Shown: piece by piece, positions 1-10,076 of the stretch
Layout of the letters: each line of letters opens with the position of its first letter
Position numbering within the stretch: the first letter of the stretch is position 1
Assembly: GCA_010909165.1 (NCBI GenBank)
Contig: VJWM01000019.1
Span: forward strand, 1,054,001 to 1,118,000
Source of the DNA: Anthoceros angustus
Lineage: Eukaryota > Streptophyta > Anthocerotopsida > Anthocerotales > Anthocerotaceae
Reading direction: 5' to 3'
DNA: 64,000 nt
Notes under the pieces: model-generated
Told to the model about the DNA's origin: nothing
The model's database searches: none
The model's input: only the letters and a program-made list of their open reading frames with translations
Program-made: the position numbers and the translations under genes

Positions 1-794
1 AATGGAAAGCTCTTGTTGGACCTCCCACAAAGCTGCAGGAAGTTGTAAGCATTAAGCGGTAGTTGGGTACCTGCACCATGTGCATCTCGTGTGTACATCA
101 TGGTTCTGAATTCTCTTGTTGTAATGCAGGTTCGTGGAGTACGTCCAATTCCGCTCGTTGAAATGGCAGACCTATTTACAAGCATCCATATCGCTGTTGC
201 CCCTGGGCTTGTGAGTACATCGATGTACATCAGGATTGCTTGTGTCATGGTATAGTAAGAAGTAACGAAGCAGCATGTCTCTAATGTAACATTTGAATGT
301 GTGGCTGAACTGTTGCAGGACCCGAACCCAAATAACATTGTAGCAGCTGCAACTTTCTTCTCTGAGGCTGGAGGTGCCATCATGTCTCTGGTGAGTCCTA
401 GATGAAAGCGTGACAAGGGCCTCCCTACTCACCTGCTGCTGTTAGCACTAACAAGAATTGTGCTCACAGATCCGGGTGGAAACCGATCCCGCTGACAGAA
501 CCCAAGTGCGACTTACAGTGGCAACTCCAGATCCCGCTGTGACCTTCGAGTGAGTCTCGTATGAAGTACAAAGCACGTGCTATGCTTTGCTCTTGAGAAC
601 AACTCTTTTCATAAGGGTTCTGTATGTTTTGCAGGCTGAAGGAATATATCAAGGACCAATTAGTGGATATCCCATCGGAAACGGCTGCATTTATCTCTGC
701 ACCGCTGGCACCTCCCAGTGCCCCAGCCCCTGCTCCTACGCCGCAATCTTTGGGTTTCACAGGCCCTGCAGCTGCACTTGCCGGTTTACTGTAA
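1..794 (+). CDS. AP-2 complex subunit alpha, C-terminal ear region (5' partial)
   Basis: Last five exons of an alpha-adaptin gene: 1-44, 130-210, 319-390, 470-549 and 635-794 (stop TAA 792-794), all joined by GT/AG introns of 79-108 bp. The spliced frame reads WKALVGPPTKLQEV, VRGVRPIPLVEMADLF, DPNPNNIVAAATFFSE, IRVETDPADRTQVRL and LKEYIKDQLVDIP, then a Pro/Ala-rich tail ending AALAGLL. This order matches the end of the plant AP-2 alpha appendage. The protein is known to recruit cargo and accessory factors to clathrin-coated pits at the plasma membrane. Seen: intact frames and conserved splice phases. Known: the family role. The start, trunk and most of the ear lie outside the window. The alternative, another large adaptin, is unlikely because the ETDPADRTQ and LKEYIK blocks are typical of plant alpha-adaptin. 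Confidence 0.93.
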
Positions 795-1911
795 CCCCTG
801 TCTTGTGTCGCTCAGTCTGGTGCCTGGTGCTCAGCATCGCTAGCACGATGCTTATGATTTCACTCCGGAGGTTTATGCTTTATCTTGCAAGTGGTTATCA
901 GGAATTGCATGACCCAGTGACATCTGATGATGACTTCTGGAACGGCCGTGTATGTTGTGCCACATGCCTGTCAAATGCCTAAGCTTCAGCCTCGTAAGGT
1001 GCATGAAACCTTTAACCATGGTTGCAGGAACTAGATCTCATTCTTGAGGGTACCTATAAGAAAATGCAAGCATGCCGCTGCCGATTTATTGTCTCAATTG
1101 TATTGGTACTTATGTTAGGTCTCTTGTTCCATTCCTTGTCACTAGAGTGCCCGTTGCGTATGGGATTGCCCGACTCTAGTGATTGTTCAAAGCACAGGGA
1201 GCCGGGAATTAGGGTTGTCATTTTTGTCAAGAAATTGAATCGCTAGTGCGGGGTTGCAGCCCAACACCTAATCAGTTACCTCATAATAAGGCGGGGCTTT
1301 TTGAAATTTTTGCCTCTAAGTAAGATTTTGTTACGTATTTAAATTATATTATAGGTTAACCGTGCCCCTACGGAGGAAGATTGGTAGCATTTGTCTGCCC
1401 GTGTGATGTGGATTAAGTATCCAACAGCCTTGCTACCACGCACTGACATAGCCGAGTTGGTCTGGCGCCAGTGTAGCATTCTGGTCCGAAATGGTTCGGG
1501 TTGGGATTCCGTTGTCAAGACTTCCTATCAGTCTTCTTCAGTCTTCACTCTGTCCATAGACTGTGCTGTCGAAGTGTACAGTTTGGCTATGGCAGAGGCA
1601 TCGCCCATCGCTCAGCTGAGTCTACCTCGTTCCTCCTCCCCCTCTGCTAGCTTGTTCCTACGTGGGCTCCAGGAATCAAACCCTCGCTCCTACCTGTGAT
1701 CATTTTCTTTCTCAATCCCTTTGCGAATGATCACAACCGGCTTTTTGTGTTGTGGATGCGCACATCAGTGCACCTGTTCTGCCCTGCCGAAACTGGAAAA
1801 CCGGTCGGATCTCGCGACCCTGCTGGATCGCCGCCATCAAGGTAGCATTGCGTCAGAATTCACAGATTCCGCCAGCCAGAGCGTGGAGGCCCTGCTGCGC
1901 ACAAGTTCAGG
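795..1911. other. AP-2 alpha 3' UTR and intergenic spacer
   Basis: No coding exon can be supported here. The first few hundred bases are presumably AP-2 alpha 3' UTR; an AATAAG-type near-consensus polyadenylation motif lies near 1285. The short open frames at 1022-1246, 1391-1699 and 1721-1915 show no recognisable domain or codon pattern. The last 200 bp probably holds the MRS2-like promoter and 5' UTR. Confidence 0.5.
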
Positions 1912-3400
1912 ATGATACAACTCCCAGCATTGCGACGGTACACGCGCCTGGAGACGAAACTTGAGCTTCTTCCTGTGACACAAGTGGGGAAGAAGAAGAA
2001 GGCAGGGTATCGAACTTGGATGCGTTTTGATTCTCTAGGGGCCTCGGAGAAGATGGAGCTGGACAGAAATGCTCTCGTGAGAATGGCCGGACTTTCTGCT
2101 CGCGATCTTCGAATTCTAGGACCGATATTTGCTCAGTCATCTTGCATCCTTGGTAAGGCGCTAGGTCAAGCCTCTGAATCCGGCCATCCTGCGTGAACAT
2201 TCAGCTTCCGTCCTGTGGTTTCTCTGACGCGTCTGGTGTGCTTGTGATGCAGCAAGGGAACGAGCCATGGTGGTGAACCTGGAATTCATTAGGGCAATTG
2301 TGACGGCAGAAGAGGTTTTCCTTCTTTGGTCTTCCAATCAGCAGGTCACGAAGTTCGCAGATGAGCTCAGTACGCAGTTGCCTAAGGTAGACTCCCCCCG
2401 AGTTGCGGAAGCAGCAGGAGATGGCATGCCGGAACAGCTTCCGTTCGAGTTTAGGGTTTTGGAGATTGCTCTTGAGGTGGTCTGCAGCTATTTGGACGTC
2501 AAGGTATACGATCTGGAACGGAACGCACATCAAGCTATCGAGGCCCTTACTGAAAGTGTGAGTACTGAGAAGCTGGAGTCCGTCCGAACTGCGAAGAGTG
2601 AGCTCACACGTCTGACTGCTCGCGTCCAGAAGGTGTTGCATCTCCTCTGTTGTCAAGATCTAGCCAAGCAGTGTCATGCAGTGCTTCACTTCTAACTGTC
2701 ATCTAACTGTCACCCTTTGCTTGTGGCTTAGGTCAAGGAGGAGCTTGAGCAGCTGCTTGATGATGACGAGGATATGGCGGATCTTTACCTCACACGCAAA
2801 ATGGTGCAATGGCAAAATGTGGGCTCTCCATCAGAAGCTGACATCTCTGGGAACGAATTAGTTGCCCGACCCCAAACTGCTTCTGCGGGCTTCCGTGGCT
2901 CTGCAAGTATAATCACCGCTACCACAGGGAGTGAAAACAGTGTGGACGAGTTGGAGATGCTTCTGGAGCTCTACTTCATGCAGACAGACCGAACTCTGAA
3001 CAAGCTTGCTAGGGTAAGTTACCGCCTCTTATTAGCCATTCAGATAACTTGTTCTGAGATGGGACACAGGACGCTCATGCGGGAACTCTTCCCGAATTGC
3101 TCATGTCTCGTGCAGCTCAGAGGGCACATTCACGATACCGAAAACCTTGTCAACATCGAGCTCGACAACAAACGCAACAATTTGATTCAGTTGGAGCTGA
3201 TAGTGACTGCTGCATCCATGTCCATCGCCTTTTGTACTGCAGTCTGCAGCGCTTTCAGCATTAACCCACCCGTCTTTTTGTATTCCTCTGATAACGAGCA
3301 TGGCTTTCTTTGTGTGGCGATTGGGGGGCCTGTGCTCAGTTTCCTTATTTTCACTCTTGTTTTAGTCTATGCTCGCAAAAAGAAGCTTATCGGATCTTGA
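1912..3400 (+). CDS. MRS2/MGT-family (CorA-like) magnesium transporter with altered GMN motif
   Basis: Four exons, 1912-2152, 2253-2632, 2732-3013 and 3116-3400, give 395 residues, a normal MRS2 length. Family blocks appear in order: WMRFDSLG, SARDLRILGP, VVNLEFIRAIVTAEE (about 88-102), LPFEFRVLEIALE, LTRLTARVQKV, LLDDDEDMADLYLTRK, ELEMLLELYFMQ, then two C-terminal membrane helices and the end YARKKKLIGS. MRS2 proteins form pentameric Mg2+ channels in plant plasma, vacuolar, plastid or mitochondrial membranes. The pore signature Gly-Met-Asn, after the first helix, is Ser-Ile-Asn here (residues 349-351, bases 3257-3265). This is a true codon difference, not a frameshift. The ATG at 1912 is the first in frame after an upstream stop; an extra 5' exon cannot be excluded. 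Intron 3 (102 bp) has no stop and keeps frame. Transport ability is uncertain. Confidence 0.9.
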
Positions 3401-3715
3401 TGAAATCCCGTCTTGGCCCAACCACCTAGTGTTATGCTTTGTAAATGTAGTGCCCTAGACCCAAACGATTGAAGTAGTTGAACACAAAGGGTTTAACCAG
3501 GACGTTTCATTCGGCCGAAGGTCTTACGAAAGATGATACGCTATAAAGGCTGTTAACGCGGGAATTCATTTTCGGAGTCTTTCGTAGTTGTTCGAGTTTT
3601 CCAGCAGCAGCAGATTATCTTCCCTCCTGCATTTCCGCACCTGAATCGACAATTATTCGTTTGAGTGCCTTTGGAGCGGATCGAGTGCTGTATATACGCG
3701 GACTGGCTGTCGAAT

Positions 3716-3933
3716 GTGAGTACAACGATCATGATGTTTGGATTGGTAGTCTTCTGGCATCTGAGTTTTAAAGGTCTTTGGTCGTGGAATGTTTGCAAAA
3801 ATGCATGCAACTTGGACGATGTCTCCAAGCAAACGTATCTTATTCTAATCTTTAGTTCGCTTGGGAGCTCCAGATCTCTTTCGTAAGCAGCTCACGTCGC
3901 TCATCGATACGGTATACCTATTCTTGATTACAG
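3716..3933 (+). other. Probable 5'-UTR intron of microprotein gene copy 1
   Basis: The donor GTGAGTAC follows the segment GGACTGGCTGTCGAAT, and the acceptor TTGATTACAG lies 18 bases before the ATG at 3952. The copy-2 locus has the equivalent donor at 14789 and acceptor at 15002. Intron sequence between them is partly alignable, for example around the CAAGCAAA and TCTCTTTCG blocks. Confidence 0.55.
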
Positions 3934-3951
3934 TGTCCTGATACAGAGGAG

Positions 3952-4101
3952 ATGGCGGATTTCTACGACTTTCTGGCCACTTGTTTCGCCGTAAACAGCG
4001 TTTTATTTGGTGCGGCGGCTACTATCGAAGCAATTTTATATTGTTTAGTGCAGATCAGTAGCCGCAGACAAGCTGCACCAGGAGCTGGCGAAGGGAATTG
4101 A
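3952..4101 (+). CDS. 49-residue single-pass membrane microprotein (copy 1)
   Basis: A short gene I do not recognise. ATG at 3952 opens 49 codons: MADFYDFLATC, then a hydrophobic stretch at about 11-34 containing IEAILYCLV, then a basic, small-residue tail SSRRQAAPGAGEGN. It is supported by a paralogue at 15063-15221. The two proteins differ widely in the membrane segment but share the start MA, the core IEAIL and the tail RRQAAP-x-AG-x-GN, with no frameshift. A probable 5'-UTR intron runs from 3716 (GTGAGT) to 3933 (GATTACAG), and the paralogue keeps the same donor. The transcript probably begins near 3540-3660, just downstream of the MRS2-like gene. One transmembrane helix with a cytosolic or lumenal basic tail is inferred. 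Function is unknown; a non-coding RNA with a chance frame is the main alternative. Confidence 0.6.
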   Translation: MADFYDFLATCFAVNSVLFGAAATIEAILYCLVQISSRRQAAPGAGEGN

Positions 4102-4499
4102 CAAATCAGCTGCACCATCAGCTGGTGCTCGGAATTCGTTGGGGCAGGCAAGCAGTCTAGTATGATGAATTTACATGGCTCCAGGCCCCGATCTATTCAA
4201 TTGCCAATCATGGTGGCCATGGTCCATTTGCCACTCATGCCTCGTCCCCGGGATTCCAGTGAGCGGATCATCAGGCTTGTTAGTTCAGGGGAACGCTATC
4301 TGAACAAGTTATCAATGTCGATCATGGCCGACATCAGGAGGCTCTTAATAGCCCTGTTGTACTGGATTCATCTGGATGATATCTTTAGATACAACTTCTA
4401 TGCTACAACTTTCAAGTCAAGTCAAGAGCTCCTACCTCTTTCCTCCTTTGCACCCTGCAATAAGATTGAACTTCATTACCCTGAGACTTGATATACCGA

Positions 4500-5480
4500 A
4501 TGACTGGACAAAAGCTTGTCTACATCTTTTATGCAGCAACATATTTTCAAGTGAAGCAAGCCCTAGCTATCTCTTGCCTCCACTAGAAGTTATGATAAGA
4601 TGTACTTTAGTCACTTTCACGCTCCGTCTCTTGGAACATTATAAACTTTTTGGTTTAATCATTTTAATATTTTTCTTTATAGTGTAAATATTTCTAGGTG
4701 GCAATTCAAATTTACATGCACATACCAATCTTCGCTGGGCTTTAACGTTATTTAAATCTTGATATTTAAAAATTAAATATTTAAACAAACACTAGTCTTT
4801 ATTAACTGTAGTCTTCAAAGTTTCATGTGTTCATAATTTTTATATAGTATTATAATATAATTTTTATATAATCTAATAATAAAATATTTTGATAAAATTA
4901 TCCTACTTGTGATTATCATCTTTTTTTAACATTTTCAGACTATCATAGCTCAACATGATCAGACCCAACAGCACCAAAGACCAAAAAGGTTTGCACAAAA
5001 TACCATAAAAGCTTGAGGCATCTCATCAAACTCTAAGGTAGCCACATGCATTTCAAATTAAAAGAAAGGTGTAGTAAGCATATATAGAAATCCAAAGATT
5101 ATTATAAACAATAAATATATAAATAGGTATAGGATAGATAAGTTATTTCATTTTATTTAACAACCATTTGAACATAATTACAACCAACATTCGGTTGCAA
5201 ATGGATTTTTGGTTTGACCAACCCAAGATCCTTCTTATGCACTTAAATGAGAAACGTAGACCATTCTCATTCTAAACATCATCCCCAATAACCAGAAACA
5301 GTAAATTTGCTGTATTCTATAGACTGTATAAAATGTAATTATCATATTTTTTTGGTATAAAAATAATCGATGTAATAGTTTAGTAAATATAGATATTAGA
5401 TCAGAATTTAGATGAGATAGATTTAGACTGAGACGGGAGGATTCATAATGTTTGGCTCCCTTTCATCGGCAAGCTGTGTA
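4500..5480. other. AT-rich intergenic DNA
   Basis: Strongly AT-rich sequence with long A/T runs and no open frame with coding character. It follows the 3' end of microprotein copy 1. I see no RNA gene, inverted repeat or mobile-element end. Confidence 0.6.
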
Positions 5481-5482
5481 TG

Positions 5483-5800
5483 TGATAGCCATTTGTGTTG
5501 CTCGCCTTCATTTGTGTTGTTCTTTGGCTCTATTTGTGTTGTTCTAGTCTCCATTGTGGCTCTATTTGTGTTAATTCAGTCTCCATTGTGTTGTTCGACG
5601 GTCAATTTGTGTTGTTCCTAATGTCCATTTGTGTTGTTCTCATTTCTATTTGTATTTTTCTCCATGGTGTTGCTGAATGAGTCTATTTGTGTTGTTCCTA
5701 ATGTCCATTTGTATTGTTCTCGTCTCCATTTGTGTTGCTCGATGTGTCCGTTTGTATTGCTCCTTTATCTCTATTTGTGTTGCTTGCTGTCTGTCCTCAC
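5483..5800. repeat. Degenerate minisatellite, TTTGTGTTGTTC core
   Basis: About a dozen loosely spaced copies of TTTGTGTTGTTC or TTTGTGTTGCTC, each usually preceded by CTC(C/T)A. The period varies from about 18 to 36 bp. The repeat creates long open frames rich in Cys, Phe, Leu and Val, which are artefacts of composition and not genes. Confidence 0.8.
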
Positions 5801-5838
5801 TCTCCAGATGTGGAACCTGTTTTTATCTACTTTGTTGT

Positions 5839-5994
5839 AAAATCTCAAATGTTATGTGCCTCATTGGCAAGCTCTGTAAAACCTCAAATGTTATGTGCCT
5901 CACGTGCAAGGTCTGTAAAATCTCAAATGTTATATGCCTCACCAGCAAGCTCTGTAAAATCTCAAATGTTATGTGCCTCACCGGCAAGCTCTCC
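5839..5994. repeat. Tandem repeat, four 39-bp units
   Basis: Four adjacent 39-bp copies start at 5839, 5878, 5917 and 5956. Each begins AAAA(T/C)CTCAAATGTTATG and ends GCAAGCTCTGT, with a few substitutions between copies. Because 39 is divisible by three, frames stay open through the array on both strands; these frames are not taken as genes. Confidence 0.92.
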
Positions 5995-6326
5995 TTCGTA
6001 CTAATCAATCTAGTGTGGTTCCCATTTGTCTACGTTGTTCAATTTGTGTACGTTGAACAACGTATTTGTGTGAGGAACCTGGCTCTAGGTTCGTGCCGCT
6101 TCTTAGCTGTGACCAACTATAACTCTATGTATACCATATATATGGCATATAGTCTGTCAATGATGATTAAAATGATTCCCTCAGTTTATTTTGCCGCAAA
6201 TGTATTGCTCAAAAGAAAATCCCGACATGCCTCCTACCGTGTGTGTGTGACCTCATGAATTCTGTGATGTTGACAGTGGCCGCGACTGTGGCGTTCCATC
6301 TGTGGCATTTGGAATAAGACCTCACC

Positions 6327-6553
6327 TGTCACAGATCAGCTCTGTGAGGCTTGAGCCAGGATTCGATTGGAGGAAATTGGCTGCTTGTTCGCCTTCCGAT
6401 GTCTCTTGTACCCGATCCGCTCAGTTAAGAATCACCGTCCGCCGCTGCGACGGGTTCAACTAACTATACATGTGGACGGGCTCAACTAACTATGCCCGCA
6501 TTTATACTGAATTATCCCGGTATTTATTCCGGTATTTATTCCGGTATTTATCC
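6327..6553 (-). repeat. 3' LTR of element 1 (truncated)
   Basis: Matches the other LTR at 12689 onward: TGTCACAGATCAGCTCTGTG, GATTGGAGGAAATTGG, CAACTAACTAT and the GGTATTTATTCC block. GGTATTTATTCC is expanded to about four copies here (6519-6570). The terminal CTGTGACA and the U3 start are absent, so the inner end was deleted or replaced. Confidence 0.85.
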
Positions 6554-6559
6554 CGGTAT

Positions 6560-6968
6560 TTATTCCCGTCCGGGAACGGACGGGGTGATTGAGGTGTGAG
6601 TGTGTGGTGCGGGGCCGAGAAGGCTTGGGAGATCGGACAAGGGACGGCAGGATCGAGGTTTATACGCCGGGGCTCGGCTGGAGAGCTGGGAAACTGGCGG
6701 ATGCCCGGGGCGGGTGTTGGAGGAGGGTAAAGAGAGGTTGGGACTGAGAGGGCGCACTCGCAGTGATGGACGGAGGGCTGGGGTTGGGGCCTACGGCGAT
6801 GGGCCGGGGTTGGGGTCTGGTCCTACGGCGATGGGCCGGATGCTGGGTTCTGAACATGCGGCGATTGGCCAGGAGCGGGGGTCTGAACCCGCGGGGAGGT
6901 ATTGAGGTGTGTACCTGGGATGAGGCGGCGGGCCTGCACGGGTGTCTTAGCTCGCCATGGGCTGGAGA
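6560..6968. repeat. G-rich degenerate repeats within element 1
   Basis: G-rich + strand sequence with imperfect repeats of about 34 bp around CCTACGGCGATGGGCCGG (near 6790 and 6825, with a weaker copy near 6860). It occupies the position where the integrase tail and U3 end should be. The open frames in it are composition artefacts. Confidence 0.6.
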
Positions 6969-7232
6969 CTAGACGCTGGTGGCGATGGGCGAGGCAAGCG
7001 ATGGGCTTGATGGAGGAGGCGAGGGGCCGGACGTGTTTGGGTGGGGACCGGACGGGTCTGGGAGTAGGGTTGGTGTGCACGAGGGGAGGGAGGAAGGGCG
7101 AGAGATGACGGGTTTCAACATAGAGACATAGAAAGTGCGACATAGGCGCCAACCAGCAGGGAGATCAAGCTGGTAGGCGACGGGGTTGATCTGTCTGGAA
7201 ATTCTGAAGGGTCCAGCAAAGCGATAAGACAA
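6969..7232 (-). pseudogene. Integrase C-terminal (GPF/Y) domain of element 1
   Basis: The minus-strand frame reads [20 protein letters not shown], then [10 protein letters not shown] and [10 protein letters not shown]. This is the conserved C-terminal integrase module of plant Ty3/Gypsy elements, including the GPF motif. It is followed by a long Pro/Ser tail without an evident chromodomain. Confidence 0.85.
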
Positions 7233-7400
7233 TTTGTCTTTTGTCTGGATGAGGTAGCTATTTGAGTCTGCATCACCGTCCCAAGTTGTAGACGACGCCT
7301 CCGTGCCGATTTGCGTAGTTTCGTAACGGTTGCAAGGAGTTTCGCTGGCAAGCTTAACTTCCGAAATATGTCCTCATTGTCTCGGCCATGGGTCTTCCAC

Positions 7401-8130
7401 TTATCCTCGGGGGAAGGCCGAGACCGGGTGGGGATTTTCCGTCACAGAGCTTGTAAGGGACACAAGCAGATGCTTGGATGTGTTGTAGGCAAACTCGAGT
7501 AACGGTAAGAGGTCTTCCCATTTCCCTTGTTTCTCATGGGTAAAGTGGCAAAGCATGTCTTCGAGTACCTGGTTTTGTTTCTCGGTTTGGCCGTCAGTCT
7601 CTGGGTGACAAGTAGATGACATATGCTGCTCCATACCGAGAGTCTCGTGAAGGTTCTCCAACCCGAGGTAAACTTCACATCTCCGCCGAGACAATGTTTT
7701 CTGGGGTTCCGTGAAGACGGAAAATTTCCTTGACGAATGTGGGCTAATTTTTGCGGTGATGGTAGACTGGACGGGACGGCGAGGTTTTGTGAGGCGGTCC
7801 ATCACGACCCAGATACTATCACGACCTGACTTGGAGCGAGGTAAGTGAGTGATGAAATCCATGGAAAGGGAGCTGAACCGGCCACTTGGAATTGGAAGCG
7901 GTTGTAGAAGGCCAAATTGTTTCCGTGTTCGCTTGGCTGGTGGATCGGTGAGCGGACCCACTCAATGCGGAGTCCCCGCCCAATGGAAGTGTTCCTTGAC
8001 TCTAGCATAAGTTTTATCGATGCCTAGGTGACTGCTATGGGGTGTCATGAAGGTCATGGAGAATAGCTTTTGACATGTTGGAGTTGGTCCGGATGACAAG
8101 CCTACCTTTTCAGATATGCAGGCCTTTGGT
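7401..8130 (-). pseudogene. Integrase zinc-binding and catalytic core of element 1
   Basis: Fragments in successive frames on the minus strand: HLGIDKTYARVKEHFHW (zinc-binding region), then SMDFITHLPRSKSGRDSIWV with the first catalytic Asp in VVMDRL, then DVKFTSGW carrying the second Asp in another frame, and HPETDGQTEKQN with the catalytic Glu. The DDE signature can therefore be traced but is split by at least two frameshifts. Confidence 0.88.
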
Positions 8131-8157
8131 GAGTAGAGTTGGGTGAGGTGGGTTGAC

Positions 8158-8532
8158 CTAGCTTGGCATCCGTGAGCGTGTCGTTGTGGCCATTTGTGGA
8201 GAGGGGTCATGGGGAACGTCTGTACTAACCCGATTGTGTCGAGTTGGGACGACATAAGTGCACAAGCTCGGGTGAGGGCATCCGCGATGTATTGAAGCTC
8301 CAAAGACATACTTAATATCAAAGTTGAAGTCCGCTGTACTCACCTCCTTTGTCGGCATTCGTTTGGTTGAGTGAAAAATATTGAAGTGAATGGTGATCGG
8401 TGTTGCGGTGAAGCTGCCTAATAAGTAGTGTCTCCATACCGAGGCGTGAACTATGGCCAGCATTTCTTTGTCGTGAGCAGGATAGTTAAGAGAGCACCTT
8501 GTAGTTTTTGATTCATATGCAATCACCGCCAT
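8158..8532 (-). pseudogene. RNase H domain of element 1
   Basis: The minus-strand frame contains IAYESKTTR, NYPAHDKEMLAIVHA and VWRHYLLGS, followed by degenerate strand sequence ending DFNFDIKYV. This is the usual RNase H module between RT and integrase. It is frameshifted near its end. Confidence 0.85.
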
Positions 8533-8595
8533 GTTGTGTTAGCACCGCTAGCAAAGTCGGCATCGGTGTACTACGTAGGGAGCTTGGGGATGCAG

Positions 8596-9150
8596 CTAGG
8601 ACCGGAGCACCCGGGGACCGCTTAGGGTTTGGAACGCTGACGGGGAGAGTTGGAGGGGTTGACTAGCTGGCTGACGGAGGGCATCCGTGAGGGGAACGGC
8701 TATCTTACTGAAATCTTTGATAAAACGGCGATAGAAACCTGCGAGGCCAAGGAAACCTCTCAGCTGCAACAGGTCTTGAGGTAAAGGCCACTCGTCAATG
8801 ACCTTGATTTTTCTAGGGTCTACGTGGATGCCCTGGGCACTGATGATATGACCTAGATACTCACACTCAGGTTGCATGAAGACGCACTTGCTACGCTTGG
8901 CTAGGAGTTGGTGTTTCCGGAGTAAGGTGAAGACTTCTCTAACAAGTTTGTAGTGTGTTTCTACATCCTCGAGTAGATGAGAATATCATCTAAAAATACG
9001 TCCACTCCTCTTCCCAACAGGGGACGGAGGACTTCTTGCATCAGACACTGGAAGGTGGCGGGGGCATTGGTAAGACCAAACGGCATGACAACAAATTCAA
9101 AATGACCATGACGGGTACTTGCGCGTTTTGTACTGCCACCTTCGTGGATA
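8596..9150 (-). pseudogene. Reverse transcriptase domain of element 1
   Basis: On the minus strand [20 protein letters not shown] is followed by the catalytic box [10 protein letters not shown] (about 8950-8980) and, in another frame, CEYLGHIIS, WPLPQDLLQLRGFLGL and FYRRFIKDFS. The polymerase box is intact, but the frame is broken between box and thumb. The upstream fingers region lies partly in the tandem duplication at 9152-11001. Confidence 0.9.
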
Positions 9151-9854
9151 CGTGTCGATGGAAGCGACCTTAAGTCGATCTTTGTGAGCAGTGGAGCCGT
9201 GGAGTTGGTCTAGGATGTCGTCAATCCGCGCATTTGGTAAACATTTTGCATGCTTCGCTCACCCCAGATCGAGATGCAGAGTCGCCATGCTCCATCTGGT
9301 TTTGCGACCAGTGAAACGGGTGCCCCAAAGGGTGAGACAGAGGGTCTCACAAACCCATTGGCCAGGAATTCATCCACTTGTCGCTTGATTTCCTCGCTCT
9401 CGGCGCTCGTATGGAGGCATATTGACCGTGTATGTCCGGGTAGGTCGCGGTGGTCGACGCCTCCTAGGTGGTAGGTCCGTAGGTGTTTTGAAGATGTCTG
9501 AACTCCTTCAACATCTGCGCATGTACTGGGAGCATGTCTTCTACTTCTTGACTTTCGCCCTAGACTCGGCCGTGCCTCCTAGTGGCATCACTGCGTTGAG
9601 TCGGCTATATACATGAAGCGCGGGCGGCTTTATTCAAAGTCGAGACATGAGAGGTGCTTGTCCCGGAATGTATTTCTCCCCAGGCATTACAAACTGACGA
9701 TCTCCTACGGACAAGGTAACTACATTTGTATTCCGGTCAATATCTAAGTTGTTGGAATGGCAACTGGCTTACCGATAATGATGTCATGGCATAGGTTCGG
9801 CATGACCGTGAGTTTCATGATTTCTGGTATCCACCGGGAAGGTAAGCATGGCTT

Positions 9855-10076
9855 CTACCCATTGCTCTCGGCTGGTTTCTCTCTCATTGAGTGCGGTGAC
9901 CACCGCCGATAGGTCCCACGGATCTTGCTGCCGTCCGGCACCGACCTTGAGATGTAGTGATGACTCGCTCCTGAGTCCAACAATCCCGTGGCAAGTAGCC
10001 CTTCTACCCCCATGAGGAGCTTGATGGGAACATGGTTGTTGCTAGTGAGAGAGTCCGGAGTACCTCCATGGCACAC
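9855..10076 (-). pseudogene. Aspartic protease domain, element 1, copy A
   Basis: The minus-strand frame reads HVPIKLLMGVEGLLATGLLD then SGASHHYISRS. The Asp-Ser-Gly triad of a retropepsin is present. The frame ends early, and the domain is repeated in copy B at 10809-11000. Confidence 0.8.

Noticed and set aside
1022-1246. 74-codon frame with a hydrophobic middle after AP-2 alpha
   Set aside because: Probably 3' UTR; no homologue recognised and no second copy to support it.
5677-6258. 193-codon open frame
   Set aside because: Created by the TTTGTGTTGTTC minisatellite and the 39-bp repeat; no start context or domain.
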